48,198 nucleotides of DNA from Catenulispora sp. (GCA_013362315.1 JABFWL010000186.1:1-48198), one strand, 5' to 3'; shown: positions 1 through 9,176, counted from the first letter of the stretch. Notes: generated by a model not told the origin, from the letters alone. Program-made: numbers and translations.

Positions 1-2529
1 CAGCCAGGGCCGCGCCTGGGATCGGCCCTTGCCGTGCCGCAGCCGGATGCCGTGCGCCAGCCGGATGCGGGCCAGCTCGAACGGGAACCGGCTCGCCTCG
101 GGATGCGATTCGGCGCGCGCGAACATCTCCTCGGCCTCCTTCTCGTCGTCGGCGGTCATCGCCAGCGCGCCATAGGTGAGCAGTGCCAGACGCGGCGAGA
201 CGTCCGGAAGGCCGGCGTCCCGAGCCGCCAGCGCGTGCTGCCGGGCCTGCTCGGCGCGGCCGGTGTGCAGGGCGGCTTCGACCAGGTCGAGCAGCGTGCG
301 CGAGGCCTGATACGTGTAGGCCTGGAAGACCCCCGGCGGGGTGATGCCGATGGCGTACAGGTAGGCCGTCTCATAGTCGCCGGCGCTCAATGCGGCAGTG
401 GCGCCTGCGGAATCGGCAACCTGGGTCAGAAACCCCAGGGCGCGCGGCCGGGCCCAGGCGTCCACCTCGGCCTGCAGATCCCGCGCGCTCCGGACCTGTC
501 CGCGCAAGGCCGCGAGCTGCGCCAGGTAGGCGCGGCTCTGAGCGGCGAAGAGCTCGTGGCCCTGCTCGACCGCCAGATCCAGCCCGCGCCGACCGGTGTG
601 CTCGGCGGCATCCCATTGGCCGGCCGCCATCTGGTCAAGCATGATCAGGTGCAACATGACCATCCCGGTCGCCACGGCCCCGGTTTCCAGCTCGCGGACC
701 ACCACCCGCTGCAGATGGGGACGGAGCTCGCTCAGGACGTCGAGGTGATAGGCGGAAGCGGCCAGACGCGAGACCTCCCAGGGCTCCCGGCCCTGCAGGC
801 CCGCGGCGGCCCGCTTCACCTGCTCCGCCCAGCCGGCGCCATGCCGAACCACGTCACTCCAGGTATCGCTGTACATCCGCTGGCGTTCGGTGACGAGGCC
901 GTCGATCGACGCCAGCAGCTCATGGGTGCGTTCCCACATCGCGCGTTCGCCGGCGTACTGGCTGATCGCCAGCAGCAGGGTCACACACCGGGCGAAGACC
1001 TCGTCGGGCTCGGTCATCCCGGCGTCGCGCAGCCTCTCGATCGCGGCGGTGACCTGCCGATGCGTGGAGCGGACATCTCCGTCCTGGTACAGCGCCTGGT
1101 ACGCGCCGGCCAGGACGGTGGACGGCGTTTCGGCCCCACCGGGCGCGAGGTCGACCTGCAGCAGCCGTTGCGCCTGGCCGAGGCGGGCGCTGTGGCCGGC
1201 GATGAACGCCGCGTCGGCGAGCCGCCGGGACCGGTCGGCGTGGTTCTCGCTGAGCTCGGCGGCGCGGGTCAGCCAGCTCACGGCGGTCAGCGCGCCGCCG
1301 CGCCGGGTCACCGCCTCGGCGGCCGCTTCCAGCAGCGCGGCCACCTCCTCGTCCGGATCTACGGTGGCCGCCGCCAGGTGCGCGGCCCGGCGTTCGAGGT
1401 GGTCGCGATGCGTCCGGGCGAGGAGGCGGTGCGCGGCGCGCCGCTGGTTCGGCGTGGCGGTCTGCACGACGGTGGACCGGACGAGCGGATGGCGGAAGGT
1501 GAAGTCGCCGGTGACCGGGTCGACCTCCAGCAGGCCGGCGGCCACCGCCTCGTCGGCGTCGTGCATGCGGTAGCGCGGGGTGGGGTCGGAACCGTCGCCG
1601 GGCCTGGTCGCCACGCCGTCGAGGGCGCCCATCAGGAGTTCGGCGCGGACGGCCTCAGGCAGGGCCGTGATGCGTGCGCCGTAGACATGCTGCAAACGAC
1701 GGGGCAGCGGGACGCCGTGCTCGGCGGCCGGATCGTCCAGGTCTGCGGACCGGCCGCGGAGGTGGGTCGGCAGTTCCAGCAACGCCAGGGGGTTGCCCTG
1801 CGCCTGGTCCAGCACGGTTCGGCGGACCCTGGTTCCCAGTCCGGGGTGTCGCGCGTCGAGGAGCAGTTCGGCGTCCGCCTCGGCCAGCGCGGTGATCGCC
1901 AGCTCGGGCAACGCCGCCGTGTCGAAGCGGGAGGGGATGTCGGTGCGGACGGCCGCGAGCAGCTTCACCCGGCTGCCGACCAGGCGGCGGCCGACGAAGC
2001 CGCAGATGTCGACGCTGGAGTCGTCCAGCCACTGTCCGTCGTCGAGGGCCAGCAGCACCGGCTGCCTTTCGGCCGCCTTCGTCAGGAGGCTGAGAACGGC
2101 GATCCCCAGGGCCATGACCGAGGGCGGATCGCCGTGGAGCCGGCCGAAAACGGCGTCGAACAACGCCCGGGCGCCGTCGTCGGGCTGACCGGCTTCGGAG
2201 AGCAGGGGATGCAGGATCTGGTGCAGCCCGGCGTAGGTCAACACGGACTCAGCCTCGACACCCGTGGCCCGGACGACGAGGTGTCCGCGCTGCTCCGCCA
2301 GCGCGGCGGCGTGCTGCACCAGTGCGCTCTTGCCGACCCCGGTTTCTCCTCTGAGGAGGAGCGCCTGGCCCGCGGCGGAGCCCACGAACTCGGTCAGCTC
2401 CGCGAGCTCGTCGTGTCGGCCCACCATCGCCGTGGCGGTGGTCTCGGCGATCAGGGCGCTTTCGGTGGTCTCGGTGGTCTCGGTGGTCTCGGTGTTCTTG
2501 CTATCTGCGGTGCTATCTGTGTTCTGCAT
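1..2529 (-). CDS. LuxR-type ATPase transcriptional regulator, C-terminus cut by window edge
   Basis: This reading frame is open from an ATG at 2529 to the left edge, giving 843 visible residues. A Walker A motif GETGVGKS lies at residues 61-68. A Walker B-like stretch (LLALDDGQWLDD) follows near residue 165. The rest looks like the helical, TPR-like repeats of large ATP-binding LuxR (LAL/MalT-like) regulators, whose usual length is about 900-950 residues. The expected C-terminal LuxR helix-turn-helix would lie beyond the edge and is not seen. The N-terminus carries a TET/TES repeat made by a 9-bp tandem repeat. A VOC gene ends 32 bp upstream on the same strand, so the two may be cotranscribed. 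The effector and targets cannot be told from sequence. Confidence 0.85.
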   Translation of the reverse strand, partial: MQNTDSTADSKNTETTETTETTESALIAETTATAMVGRHDELAELTEFVGSAAGQALLLRGETGVGKSALVQHAAALAEQRGHLVVRATGVEAESVLTYAGLHQILHPLLSEAGQPDDGARALFDAVFGRLHGDPPSVMALGIAVLSLLTKAAERQPVLLALDDGQWLDDSSVDICGFVGRRLVGSRVKLLAAVRTDIPSRFDTAALPELAITALAEADAELLLDARHPGLGTRVRRTVLDQAQGNPLALLELPTHLRGRSADLDDPAAEHGVPLPRRLQHVYGARITALPEAVRAELLMGALDGVATRPGDGSDPTPRYRMHDADEAVAAGLLEVDPVTGDFTFRHPLVRSTVVQTATPNQRRAAHRLLARTHRDHLERRAAHLAAATVDPDEEVAALLEAAAEAVTRRGGALTAVSWLTRAAELSENHADRSRRLADAAFIAGHSARLGQAQRLLQVDLAPGGAETPSTVLAGAYQALYQDGDVRSTHRQVTAAIERLRDAGMTEPDEVFARCVTLLLAISQYAGERAMWERTHELLASIDGLVTERQRMYSDTWSDVVRHGAGWAEQVKRAAAGLQGREPWEVSRLAASAYHLDVLSELRPHLQRVVVRELETGAVATGMVMLHLIMLDQMAAGQWDAAEHTGRRGLDLAVEQGHELFAAQSRAYLAQLAALRGQVRSARDLQAEVDAWARPRALGFLTQVADSAGATAALSAGDYETAYLYAIGITPPGVFQAYTYQASRTLLDLVEAALHTGRAEQARQHALAARDAGLPDVSPRLALLTYGALAMTADDEKEAEEMFARAESHPEASRFPFELARIRLAHGIRLRHGKGRSQARPWL
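2462..2497. repeat. 9-bp tandem repeat inside the regulator N-terminus
   Basis: Four consecutive copies of TCGGTGGTC (the last is TCGGTGTTC) encode a Thr-Glu-Thr repeat at about residues 11-24 of the LuxR-type regulator. The unit is a multiple of three, so copy changes keep the frame and would only lengthen or shorten the acidic/threonine tail before the NTPase domain. Confidence 0.9.
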
Positions 2530-2561
2530 GGCTGCCCGCCTGGTTTTCGACGCGGTCCGGT

Positions 2562-3167
2562 TCAGCTGCCGAGGCCGGCGGCGCGGGCCATGTGCTCGGC
2601 GTACCACGTCGGCCAGTCGGGGTCGGGGTGACCGAGTTCGTCCTCGTACTTGCCGTGGGCGGCTGCCGCATCGCGCAAGGCCAGTTCCAGCTCGGCGGCC
2701 GTGCGGTACACCACGTGGCTGATCCGGCCCGGGCGGCGGGTGGTGACCTCCTGCAGGACGAAGGTGTTGCCGTCGGGGTCGGCGAACGACGCGAAGGAGC
2801 CGTAGGACTGGCGCTCCGGGTGCGGCCCTTCGATCCGGGCGTCGGTCCCGGCGTGGTGGAAGACCCCGCCGGCGTCGTGAAACACCTCGCTGACCGCGAC
2901 GCCGGCCGCCGCCAGGTCGGCCCGGGCCGCGACCACGTCGTCCACGACCAGGTGCACTCCCCGCTCGGATCCGGGCGCGGCGTCGGTCACGCCGCTGCCG
3001 ATGATGATCGAGGCGGCCGAACCGGGCGGCGTCAGGTGGACGACCCGGAAGCCGCCGGGGCCGGAGAAGTCCACATCCTCGCGGAATCCGATCCGCGTGT
3101 AGTACTCCTTGGCCCGGTCCACGTCGGAGACCGGCAGGACCACGATCTCGAGTTTCAAGTCCACCAT
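2562..3167 (-). CDS. VOC-superfamily (glyoxalase-like) protein
   Basis: This 201-residue protein begins [23 protein letters not shown], the typical first beta-alpha unit of vicinal oxygen chelate proteins. It contains [10 protein letters not shown] and [14 protein letters not shown], where the DPDGN..L.E motif supplies a usual metal-ligand Glu. The C-terminal 50 residues ([27 protein letters not shown]) form an extra helical tail not needed for the fold. Longer upstream starts exist, but ATG 3167 follows GGGAG at good spacing. It reads toward the LuxR-type regulator with a 32-bp gap and is divergent from the alcohol dehydrogenase. The substrate is unknown; lyase, dioxygenase and resistance roles are all possible in this family. 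Confidence 0.85.
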   Translation of the reverse strand: MVDLKLEIVVLPVSDVDRAKEYYTRIGFREDVDFSGPGGFRVVHLTPPGSAASIIIGSGVTDAAPGSERGVHLVVDDVVAARADLAAAGVAVSEVFHDAGGVFHHAGTDARIEGPHPERQSYGSFASFADPDGNTFVLQEVTTRRPGRISHVVYRTAAELELALRDAAAAHGKYEDELGHPDPDWPTWYAEHMARAAGLGS

Positions 3168-3364
3168 CGTCAGCTCCCTCGCGCACGGCGAGCGCTGGTC
3201 AGCGCCCGCGTGTCCACGATCCCCGGGGCGGGCGCCCGTCGCCCCAGTGGTGGACCCTGGCCCGTACCCGGGTCCGGCCGGACCGGGATGGTTTGCGCAG
3301 CCAGTCACCCCGCTCTTTGGACACCGGAGGTGAAGGCCGGCGGCCGGAGTGCCATCGTGAGGAC

Positions 3365-4402
3365 ATGAGCGCTGTGTCCGGGGAGTCGCCGGAGACGATG
3401 GCCGCGTGGTCGGTGCGTGCACCCGGCCCGCTGGAAAGCGGTCCGTTGGAGCTGCTGCGCAAGCCGGTTCCGCAGCCGGATACCGGGGAACTGCTCGTCC
3501 GGGTGGACGTCTGCGGGGTGTGCCGCACCGATCTGCACGTCGCCGAAGGCGACCTGCCGGTCCGCCGTTCGGGGGTCACGCCCGGGCACGAGATCGTCGG
3601 CACGGTGGCGACCCTGGGCCCTGGCGTGTCGGGCTGGTCGGTGGGCGAGCGCGTCGGCGTGGCGTGGCTCAGGTCCACCTGCGGCACGTGCCGCTTCTGC
3701 CTGCGCGGCGCCGAGAACCTGTGCCCGAACTCGCACTACAACGGCTGGGACGCCGACGGCGGGTACGCCGAGTACGTCACCGTGCCGGCCGGCTTCGCCT
3801 ACCGGCTGCCCGGCGGCTACACCGACGCCGAACTGGCGCCTCTCCTCTGCGCGGGCATCATCGGATACCGCGCCCTGCGCCGGACGAACCTGCCCGAAGG
3901 CGGGCGCCTGGGGATCTACGGGTTCGGCGGCAGTGCGCATCTGGCGGCGCAGGTCGCGTTGGCCCGCGGCGCGAGCGTCCACGTCCTGACCCGCGGCGAG
4001 CCCGCCCGCCGCCTGGCGCTCCAGCTCGGCGCGGCGTCGGTCGGCGATGCTCACGACACCCCGCCGCAGCCGCTGGACGCCGCCATTCTCTTCGCCCCGG
4101 TCGGCGACTTGGTCCCGGTCGCTTTGCGAGCCCTGGACCGCGGCGGCGTGTTGTCCATCGCCGGTATCCACCTGTCAGATGTGCCGCCGCTGAACTACGA
4201 ACGCGAGCTCTTCTACGAACGCGAGATCCGCAGCGTCACCTCGAACACCCGCCTCGACGGCCAGGAGTTCCTGGACTTCGCCGCCGAGCATCGGCTGCAC
4301 GTGACCACCCACGAATACCCGCTCTCGGCGGCCGACACCGCGTTGCACGATCTCGAAGCGGGCAGGTTCGACGGCGCGGCCGTCCTCATCGCAGGAGCCT
4401 AG
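3365..4402 (+). CDS. zinc-dependent alcohol dehydrogenase
   Basis: This 345-residue medium-chain dehydrogenase/reductase resembles the AdhA-type zinc alcohol dehydrogenases of actinobacteria. Catalytic-zinc ligands are visible as C50 ([11 protein letters not shown]) and H75 (PGHE). The structural-zinc lobe [15 protein letters not shown] has all four cysteines. A Rossmann motif [14 protein letters not shown] follows around residue 180. The family oxidises alcohols or reduces aldehydes with NAD(P). The start could be ATG 3365 (preceded by GTGAGG) or ATG 3398 (preceded by GGAG); I chose the longer form, and the fold is complete either way. It is transcribed away from the VOC gene across about 200 bp that may hold both promoters. 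No regulator is adjacent on its own strand. Confidence 0.88.
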   Translation: MSAVSGESPETMAAWSVRAPGPLESGPLELLRKPVPQPDTGELLVRVDVCGVCRTDLHVAEGDLPVRRSGVTPGHEIVGTVATLGPGVSGWSVGERVGVAWLRSTCGTCRFCLRGAENLCPNSHYNGWDADGGYAEYVTVPAGFAYRLPGGYTDAELAPLLCAGIIGYRALRRTNLPEGGRLGIYGFGGSAHLAAQVALARGASVHVLTRGEPARRLALQLGAASVGDAHDTPPQPLDAAILFAPVGDLVPVALRALDRGGVLSIAGIHLSDVPPLNYERELFYEREIRSVTSNTRLDGQEFLDFAAEHRLHVTTHEYPLSAADTALHDLEAGRFDGAAVLIAGA

Positions 4403-4625
4403 GCGGCCCGCCTCCTTCAGGTCTGATCACCCGGCTCCGTCCACGCGATCCATCGTCGGCCCGCGGTTGCGGTGTCCGGCAGCGCCGCAGGGCCCGGATG
4501 AGACGGGACTTTCGACCCGGTGGAAATGGCGCCGGTTGGCCGGTTCGGCGGCGGCGCGGCGGGCGGATTCTTCTCGGTGGAAACGCACCGAGGACTCATC
4601 CAGCGCTTCGTCCAAGGAGGACGCC

Positions 4626-5195
4626 ATGAACATCACCCCCCGCAGCCTCGCCTCCGGCATCGCCGCCGCCACCGGCATCGCGCTGATCGCCGCCGGCCCG
4701 GTCATGATCTATGAAGGCGTGCACGGCCAGCACCAGGTCAAGGACCAGCTCTCCGCGCAGCTCATCAGCTTCCCGGCCAGGGGCTCGGCCGGCCTGCCCG
4801 CCGCCCAAGCCGGATACGCCGGCCGGCAGGTCGTGACCGGACCGCAGGCCAAGGCCTACGCCGACATGATCGAGACCCACATCAAGGAGGCCACCGGCGG
4901 CAAGACCTACTCCCAGGTCTCCGCCGCAGCCATGGCGGCCCCGAACGACACCAAGCTGGCCGGGATGAAGCAGACCGCCTTCATGGGCGAGTCGCTGCGC
5001 GGTTCGCTGATGGGCGCTTATCAGGCCTGGGAGGTCACCTACCTGGTGACGGGCCTGGGTCTGGCGTTCCTGGGTGTCGGCGCCGCGACGCTCGCCGTGA
5101 CCGGCCTGACCGAGGTCTCACGCCGCAAGGTGCACGTGCCGGACACCATCGCCGCCCTGGCTGAGAGCCCGAGCCCCGGGCAGCCGCTGATGTGA
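4626..5195 (+). CDS. small two-TM membrane protein of unknown function
   Basis: This 189-residue protein starts at ATG 4626 after a near-perfect Shine-Dalgarno AAGGAGG. One hydrophobic segment lies at residues 7-28 (SGIAAATGIALIAAGPVMIY) and a second near residues 140-163 (VTYLVTGLGLAFLGVGAATLAV). Between them is a mostly polar, extracytoplasmic-type stretch of about 110 residues rich in Gln, Lys and Ala. The C-terminus is short and cytosolic-looking. I do not recognise the family. The layout (TM, external domain, TM) resembles small envelope proteins. The strong ribosome site suggests efficient translation. The 223-bp gap upstream contains no other gene I can support and presumably carries the promoter. 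Confidence 0.75.
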   Translation: MNITPRSLASGIAAATGIALIAAGPVMIYEGVHGQHQVKDQLSAQLISFPARGSAGLPAAQAGYAGRQVVTGPQAKAYADMIETHIKEATGGKTYSQVSAAAMAAPNDTKLAGMKQTAFMGESLRGSLMGAYQAWEVTYLVTGLGLAFLGVGAATLAVTGLTEVSRRKVHVPDTIAALAESPSPGQPLM

Positions 5196-5226
5196 CCGTC
5201 AGAACGTTGTCGGGGCTTTCAGCGGC

Positions 5227-5712
5227 TCACCACACGGGCCGCAGCGGGACGGCCTGGTCGCCGTGCGTCGCGTCGAGGTACGCCCGCAGATCACGGTCGA
5301 GCGCGGCCAGCCGTTCCCTGCCGATCACCTCGGCCAGCCCGGCCTCGACCTCCGCCCACAGCCGGTCGGCCAGCTTCAGATAGTCGCGGCCCCGCCGGGT
5401 CAGGGCCAGCACCTGAGCTCGCTTGTCGGTGGGGTGCGGACGGCGCTCGACGTAGCCCCAGTCGGCGAGTTCCGTGACCGCCTTGGAAGCGGCCTGCTTC
5501 GTCACGCCGAGGTGGGCCGCCAGGTCGACCGTCGTCGCGTCCGGGTTCGAGGCCACGTACCGGAAGGTGTAGCCGTGGGCCGGGCGCAGCGGTTCGCGGC
5601 CGAGTTCGGCCAGCCGGGCGTGGAAGCGGTCGGTCATGGTGCGGTAGGCGGTCGCCAGCAGCAGCGGAACCTGGCCGGGGCGCGGGTCGGTGAAGTCCGG
5701 ACTGAGCGGCAC
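5227..5712 (-). CDS. MarR-family transcriptional regulator
   Basis: This 161-residue winged-helix regulator starts at GTG 5712. The recognition region reads DLAAHLGVTKQAASKAVTELADWGYVERRPHPTDKRAQVLALTRRG, the classic MarR helix-turn-helix followed by the D-x-R wing. It is divergent from a small cupin gene, and the 112-bp gap holds two GTCAAC/GTTGAC-type palindromes. That arrangement suggests autorepression and repression of the cupin gene. It is a clear relative of the MarR protein at 29362-29832, which is paired with another cupin. The ligand is unknown. Confidence 0.9.
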   Translation of the reverse strand: MPLSPDFTDPRPGQVPLLLATAYRTMTDRFHARLAELGREPLRPAHGYTFRYVASNPDATTVDLAAHLGVTKQAASKAVTELADWGYVERRPHPTDKRAQVLALTRRGRDYLKLADRLWAEVEAGLAEVIGRERLAALDRDLRAYLDATHGDQAVPLRPVW

Positions 5713-5734
5713 GAGCGCCCCCTTCGAGGTAATA

Positions 5735-5751
5735 GGTCAACTAGGTTGACC
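5735..5751. promoter_or_regulatory. MarR operator 1 (GGTCAAC-TAG-GTTGACC)
   Basis: A perfect 7-bp inverted repeat with a 3-bp spacer sits in the MarR/cupin divergent gap. Its right arm overlaps a possible -35 (TTGACC, 5746-5751) that is followed 18 bp later by TACACT (5770-5775) in the cupin direction. Confidence 0.7.
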
Positions 5752-5780
5752 AGTTGCCGAGGCCGCCCCTACACTCGAGT

Positions 5781-5797
5781 GGTCAACCAGATTGACT
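5781..5797. promoter_or_regulatory. MarR operator 2 (GGTCAAC-CAG-ATTGACT)
   Basis: This is a second copy of the same palindrome with degenerate outer bases, 46 bp after the first. It would cover the cupin transcription start if the -10 at 5770-5775 is right. Confidence 0.65.
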
Positions 5798-5824
5798 ATA
5801 TCGGGTTTAACTCTGGGAGTAGCC

Positions 5825-6199
5825 ATGCCCCTGACCACCCTGGCCGACGCGCCGACGTTCGAACTCGAAGGCTTCACCTTCCGCCCGCTCGCCGTGCCGT
5901 CCCGCGGCAGCACCGAGCTGGCGATCTGGGCCCTGGAGCTGGTGCCCGGCGCCACCAGCGAAGTCCACAGCATGGACCGCGAAGAGGTCTTCGTGGTCGT
6001 GGAAGGCAAGGTCGGCGCGACCGTCGCGGGCGAGGAGGTGCTGGCCGCCGCCGGCGACGCGATCATCGTGCCCGCCCACGCGGTCCTGCAGTTGCGCAAC
6101 GCCTGTGCGGAGAACCCCGCCAAGGTCACAGCGGTCACCAGCGTCGGCATGAAAGCCACCGTCGGCGGCAGTTCCTTCGCGCCGCCGTGGGCGCAGTGA
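5825..6199 (+). CDS. small cupin-domain protein
   Basis: This 124-residue single-domain cupin starts at ATG 5825 with GGGAG upstream. Cupin motif 1 is represented by GATSEVHSMDREEVFVVVEGKVGATVAGEEVLAAAGDAIIVPAH, where H-x3-E-E and later PAH supply likely metal ligands. The whole protein is one beta-barrel. It is probably the target of the divergent MarR regulator. Such small cupins act as sensors, isomerases or dioxygenases, and no substrate can be assigned. A strong hairpin terminator follows the stop codon. A similar arrangement recurs at 28900-29832. Confidence 0.85.
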   Translation: MPLTTLADAPTFELEGFTFRPLAVPSRGSTELAIWALELVPGATSEVHSMDREEVFVVVEGKVGATVAGEEVLAAAGDAIIVPAHAVLQLRNACAENPAKVTAVTSVGMKATVGGSSFAPPWAQ

Positions 6200-6220
6200 C
6201 CGGGACAAGACCATGAAAGA

Positions 6221-6255
6221 AAGGCGGCGCCCCGGTCGATCCGGGGCGCCGCCTT
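6221..6255. terminator. bidirectional terminator between cupin and propeller genes
   Basis: A perfect 15-bp stem (AAGGCGGCGCCCCGG and its complement) with loop TCGAT lies between two convergent genes. It starts with AA and ends with TT, so it could serve both strands. Confidence 0.85.
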
Positions 6256-6280
6256 CGCTGTGCTCTCCTCGTTCCCCGGG

Positions 6281-8920
6281 CTACGGCATCCGCAGCTTCC
6301 AGATCCCCCGCCCGTGGGTGGCCGCGTACAGGTAGTCGTCCGGGCCTTCCTTGAGCTGGAGGGTGGCGGTGGTCGGCAGGTTCTGGCCGAGCACGCTCCA
6401 GTACCGGTCGTGGTCGCCGTGGTAGAACACGCCCAGGTCGGTGGCCACCGCCAGGCCGTGGTGGGTGATGACCACCGAGTCGGCCGGGATGTCCGGCAGG
6501 TTGTAGGTCAGGTCCTTCCAGGTGGCGCCGCCGTCGCGGGTCTCGAAGACGTGGCCGACGCCGGCGCCGGGGCCCTCGGTCCAGAACCGGGAGAAGCCGG
6601 AGACGGTGACGTACACGTGGTTGCTGTCGTTCGGGTCGATGGCGAGCGAGGACAGGTAGCGGTTCGGCAGCACGCTGCCGTCGGCGGGCAGGTTCAGCTG
6701 GTGCCAGCCGGTGCCGTCGGCGTTGCCGACCGCGATGCCGCGGCTGAAGCCCACGCTGTTGCAGCCGCCGCCGCACCAGGCGGCGTAGATCTTGCCGCCG
6801 GACTCGGCCACCGCGGAGGCCAGGTTGCCGGCGCCGAAGTCGTAGACGTCGGTCCAGTCGCTGGTGGCGCGGATCGCGTAGCCCTTGCTCTGCACCGCCA
6901 CGTGCTGCCCGCCGGCGACCCAGTTGTTCGGGTTCTTCAGGTCGGCGGAGAACGGGGCGATGAACCGGGCGGTGCCGTTGACGCCGTCGTTCGGCGGCAC
7001 GTTGTACTCCGTCGAGGTCGACGGGTCGGTGGACACGTTCTGGCCGCAGTCGTTGGTGACCCAGATGTTCAGGTTGGTGTACTCCTCGGCGATGTTGCAG
7101 CCGTTGTGCGCGTCGACCAGGGTCTGGCCGCCGTCGCCGCCGAAGTTGGAGCCCATCACCGTGTCGGTGCTGCGCAGGATCGACTGGCCGTTGTCCTGCA
7201 GGCCGCCGGAGACCGCGACGCCCTTGCCGGACGGGTCCGTGCCGACGCCCACGGAGTAGTACTGCAGGGTGCGGATGGTGCCGTCGTTCAGCGACTGCCA
7301 GTCCGCGGCGTGGCCGTTGGCGTCGAGCTTGCCGGCGACGGGGCGCTTGTAGACGCCGCCGTCGTTGCCGACCACCACGAACGGCTTGCCGCCGACGCTG
7401 CCGATCGCGACCGCGTGCTGGTCGGAGTGCGTCGTCGGGGAGCAGTCACCCGTCTGCTTGGTCGGGTCGATGTTCCAGCAGGCGTAGGTGAAGTTCCAGT
7501 ACGGCCCGACCGTGTTCCAGGTGGCGCCGGCGTCGTGGGACTCGTACACCTCTTCCAGACCGAGGTACACGTGCTTGGGGTCGGCCGGGTCGACCTGCAG
7601 GAACTGGTTGTACCAGGACTGCACGCCGGGGTTGTAGGTGGCGCCGGTCTCGGCCGAGCCGGACGCCTCCAGGCTCACCGAGTCGGCGATCTTCTTCCAC
7701 GGCCCGAACGGCCCGGTGGTCGAGGAGTACACGCCGCCGAGAGACGTCTTCGGGTTGGCGATCTGCGTCGGGTCCTCGTCGATCGCGTAGAAGATCGAGT
7801 GGTCGGCCGAGCGCGCGAACGTCACCGAGCCGACGTGCGTCGCGTCGTTCGGCAGGTCGCCGAGCGACGTGGTGATCTTCGTCCAGGCGCCGTTCGCCTT
7901 GGTGTAGAAGCCGTTGTAGGTGTCACCGCTGCGCCAGCCGACGGCGGCGATCAGCTTGGACGGATGCCTCGGATCGAAGGTGACGTCGTTGACGATGTTC
8001 TTGTACGGCGCGTGCGGATCAGCGGCCTGCGAACCGCCGGGCAGGAACGTCGGGTTCGGCGCGAACTCCAGCTTCCACGGCCCCCACAGGTTCGTGGCCG
8101 AGTGCGAGTACAGGCCGCGGGTGGTGGCCGCGTACACCGTGTCGCCGATGAACCGGAGCTTGCGGATGCTGGTGGACTCCAACTCGTCGCCGCCGACTCG
8201 GTTGAAGACGGAGAACTGACCCCACTGCGGGTTCGAGAGCACGAACACGCCCGCACCGGTGAAGGTGTCCGAGGCGGTGTTGGCCTCACCGGTGCCGTAC
8301 CAGAGCCGGCCGCCGCTGTCGAGCTCCAGGTCGCCGGTGGACTGCGCCGGCAGCCCGTCGGAGATCGGCGTCCAGTTCCCGCCGCCGGTGGCGGAGCGCC
8401 ACACCCCGCCGTTGGCCGAACCCGCGTAGACGTGCCCGGAGTCGTCCGCCGCCAGGCCGGTGATCCGGCCGGTCACGTTGCCGGAGCCGCCGGAGGAGTT
8501 CGAGTCGTAGTCCCGGTACCGCGGGTCGTCGGAGTTGTAGGGCTTGGTGGTGACTTCCTTCCACGTCGGCCCGTAGTGCGGCAAGAGCTGGGACTGGAGC
8601 CAGGCCGCGCCGTAGGCCCCGGGCGCCACGACGCCGGGTGCCGAACGCTCCGCGAAGTACTGCTGGTCGGCGGCCGACGGATCGTCCAGGCCCCCGTCTG
8701 GGTCGCCGGGCGGCCCGCCGACGGCGTCAGCCCGAAGGCCACCCGCAGTAGCGGGAGTCGCAGCGGTCGATGTGTGGCCGGTCGCGTGCGGACGCAGGTG
8801 AGGTTGTAGTGCGGCTCCCTTGCCGGCGGCAGAGGCTTGAGGCCCCGCTACGACCATGGTGAGGGCCGCGCACGCCGCTCCGATCGGGAGCAGTCGCAAG
8901 CGTTTGGTGGCAGTTCGCAT
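6281..8920 (-). CDS. secreted BNR/sialidase-like beta-propeller protein
   Basis: This 879-residue protein has a signal peptide: basic MRTATKRLR, a hydrophobic core, then an AxA site near ASA at residue 31. It contains repeated Asp-box-like motifs SATGGGNW (about residue 180), SHDAGATW (about 462) and TRDGGATW (about 798). These belong to the BNR/sortilin-type propeller fold seen in sialidases and GH74-like enzymes. Several tandem YAATTRGLY/VYAGSANGGVW-type blade motifs support two propellers. No sialidase Arg triad or GH74 acid pair could be assigned, so an exo-glycosidase or a carbohydrate-binding role are both possible. It has its own upstream region of about 285 bp and ends at the shared terminator. 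A longer start at 8986 exists, but ATG 8920 gives the proper signal peptide. Confidence 0.8.
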   Translation of the reverse strand: MRTATKRLRLLPIGAACAALTMVVAGPQASAAGKGAALQPHLRPHATGHTSTAATPATAGGLRADAVGGPPGDPDGGLDDPSAADQQYFAERSAPGVVAPGAYGAAWLQSQLLPHYGPTWKEVTTKPYNSDDPRYRDYDSNSSGGSGNVTGRITGLAADDSGHVYAGSANGGVWRSATGGGNWTPISDGLPAQSTGDLELDSGGRLWYGTGEANTASDTFTGAGVFVLSNPQWGQFSVFNRVGGDELESTSIRKLRFIGDTVYAATTRGLYSHSATNLWGPWKLEFAPNPTFLPGGSQAADPHAPYKNIVNDVTFDPRHPSKLIAAVGWRSGDTYNGFYTKANGAWTKITTSLGDLPNDATHVGSVTFARSADHSIFYAIDEDPTQIANPKTSLGGVYSSTTGPFGPWKKIADSVSLEASGSAETGATYNPGVQSWYNQFLQVDPADPKHVYLGLEEVYESHDAGATWNTVGPYWNFTYACWNIDPTKQTGDCSPTTHSDQHAVAIGSVGGKPFVVVGNDGGVYKRPVAGKLDANGHAADWQSLNDGTIRTLQYYSVGVGTDPSGKGVAVSGGLQDNGQSILRSTDTVMGSNFGGDGGQTLVDAHNGCNIAEEYTNLNIWVTNDCGQNVSTDPSTSTEYNVPPNDGVNGTARFIAPFSADLKNPNNWVAGGQHVAVQSKGYAIRATSDWTDVYDFGAGNLASAVAESGGKIYAAWCGGGCNSVGFSRGIAVGNADGTGWHQLNLPADGSVLPNRYLSSLAIDPNDSNHVYVTVSGFSRFWTEGPGAGVGHVFETRDGGATWKDLTYNLPDIPADSVVITHHGLAVATDLGVFYHGDHDRYWSVLGQNLPTTATLQLKEGPDDYLYAATHGRGIWKLRMP

Positions 8921-9158
8921 GCCGTGGAATCCAACCTGTCGAGAGGGTCCGTGAGGTGGTGCCACGCGCAGCGTGCCATGTGCCATGGCCCCTTGGTCAT
9001 CCCTTGTGGGGTCACGATTCCGTAAAACAACCAGGGTCCTGACTAGGGTTTTCCCTTGTTCCGGAGGCCCTGGCGGTCGGCTAGCTCGGAAACGATTATC
9101 AAGGCGTAGTCAACTCGGGGCTCCGTCGATGTTTACTGCTTTACTGTCGCTGACCGAA

Positions 9159-9176
9159 CCACGCCATCAGGCGTGG
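9159..9176 (+). promoter_or_regulatory. hairpin in the 5' region of the secreted hydrolase gene
   Basis: CCACGCC-ATCA-GGCGTGG is a perfect 7-bp stem with a tetraloop ending 29 bp before the GTG start at 9206. It could be an operator or an mRNA structure. No U-tract follows, so a terminator is unlikely. Confidence 0.45.

Noticed and set aside
34-2631. Long open frame of 865 codons on the plus strand
   Set aside because: It lies antisense to the LuxR-type ATPase regulator. High GC keeps opposite frames open; its protein is Gly/Arg/Pro-rich with no domain.
6260-8809. 849-codon plus-strand frame opposite the propeller gene
   Set aside because: Antisense shadow of a gene with a signal peptide and Asp boxes. 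The product is a Val/Gly/Arg mixture without motifs.
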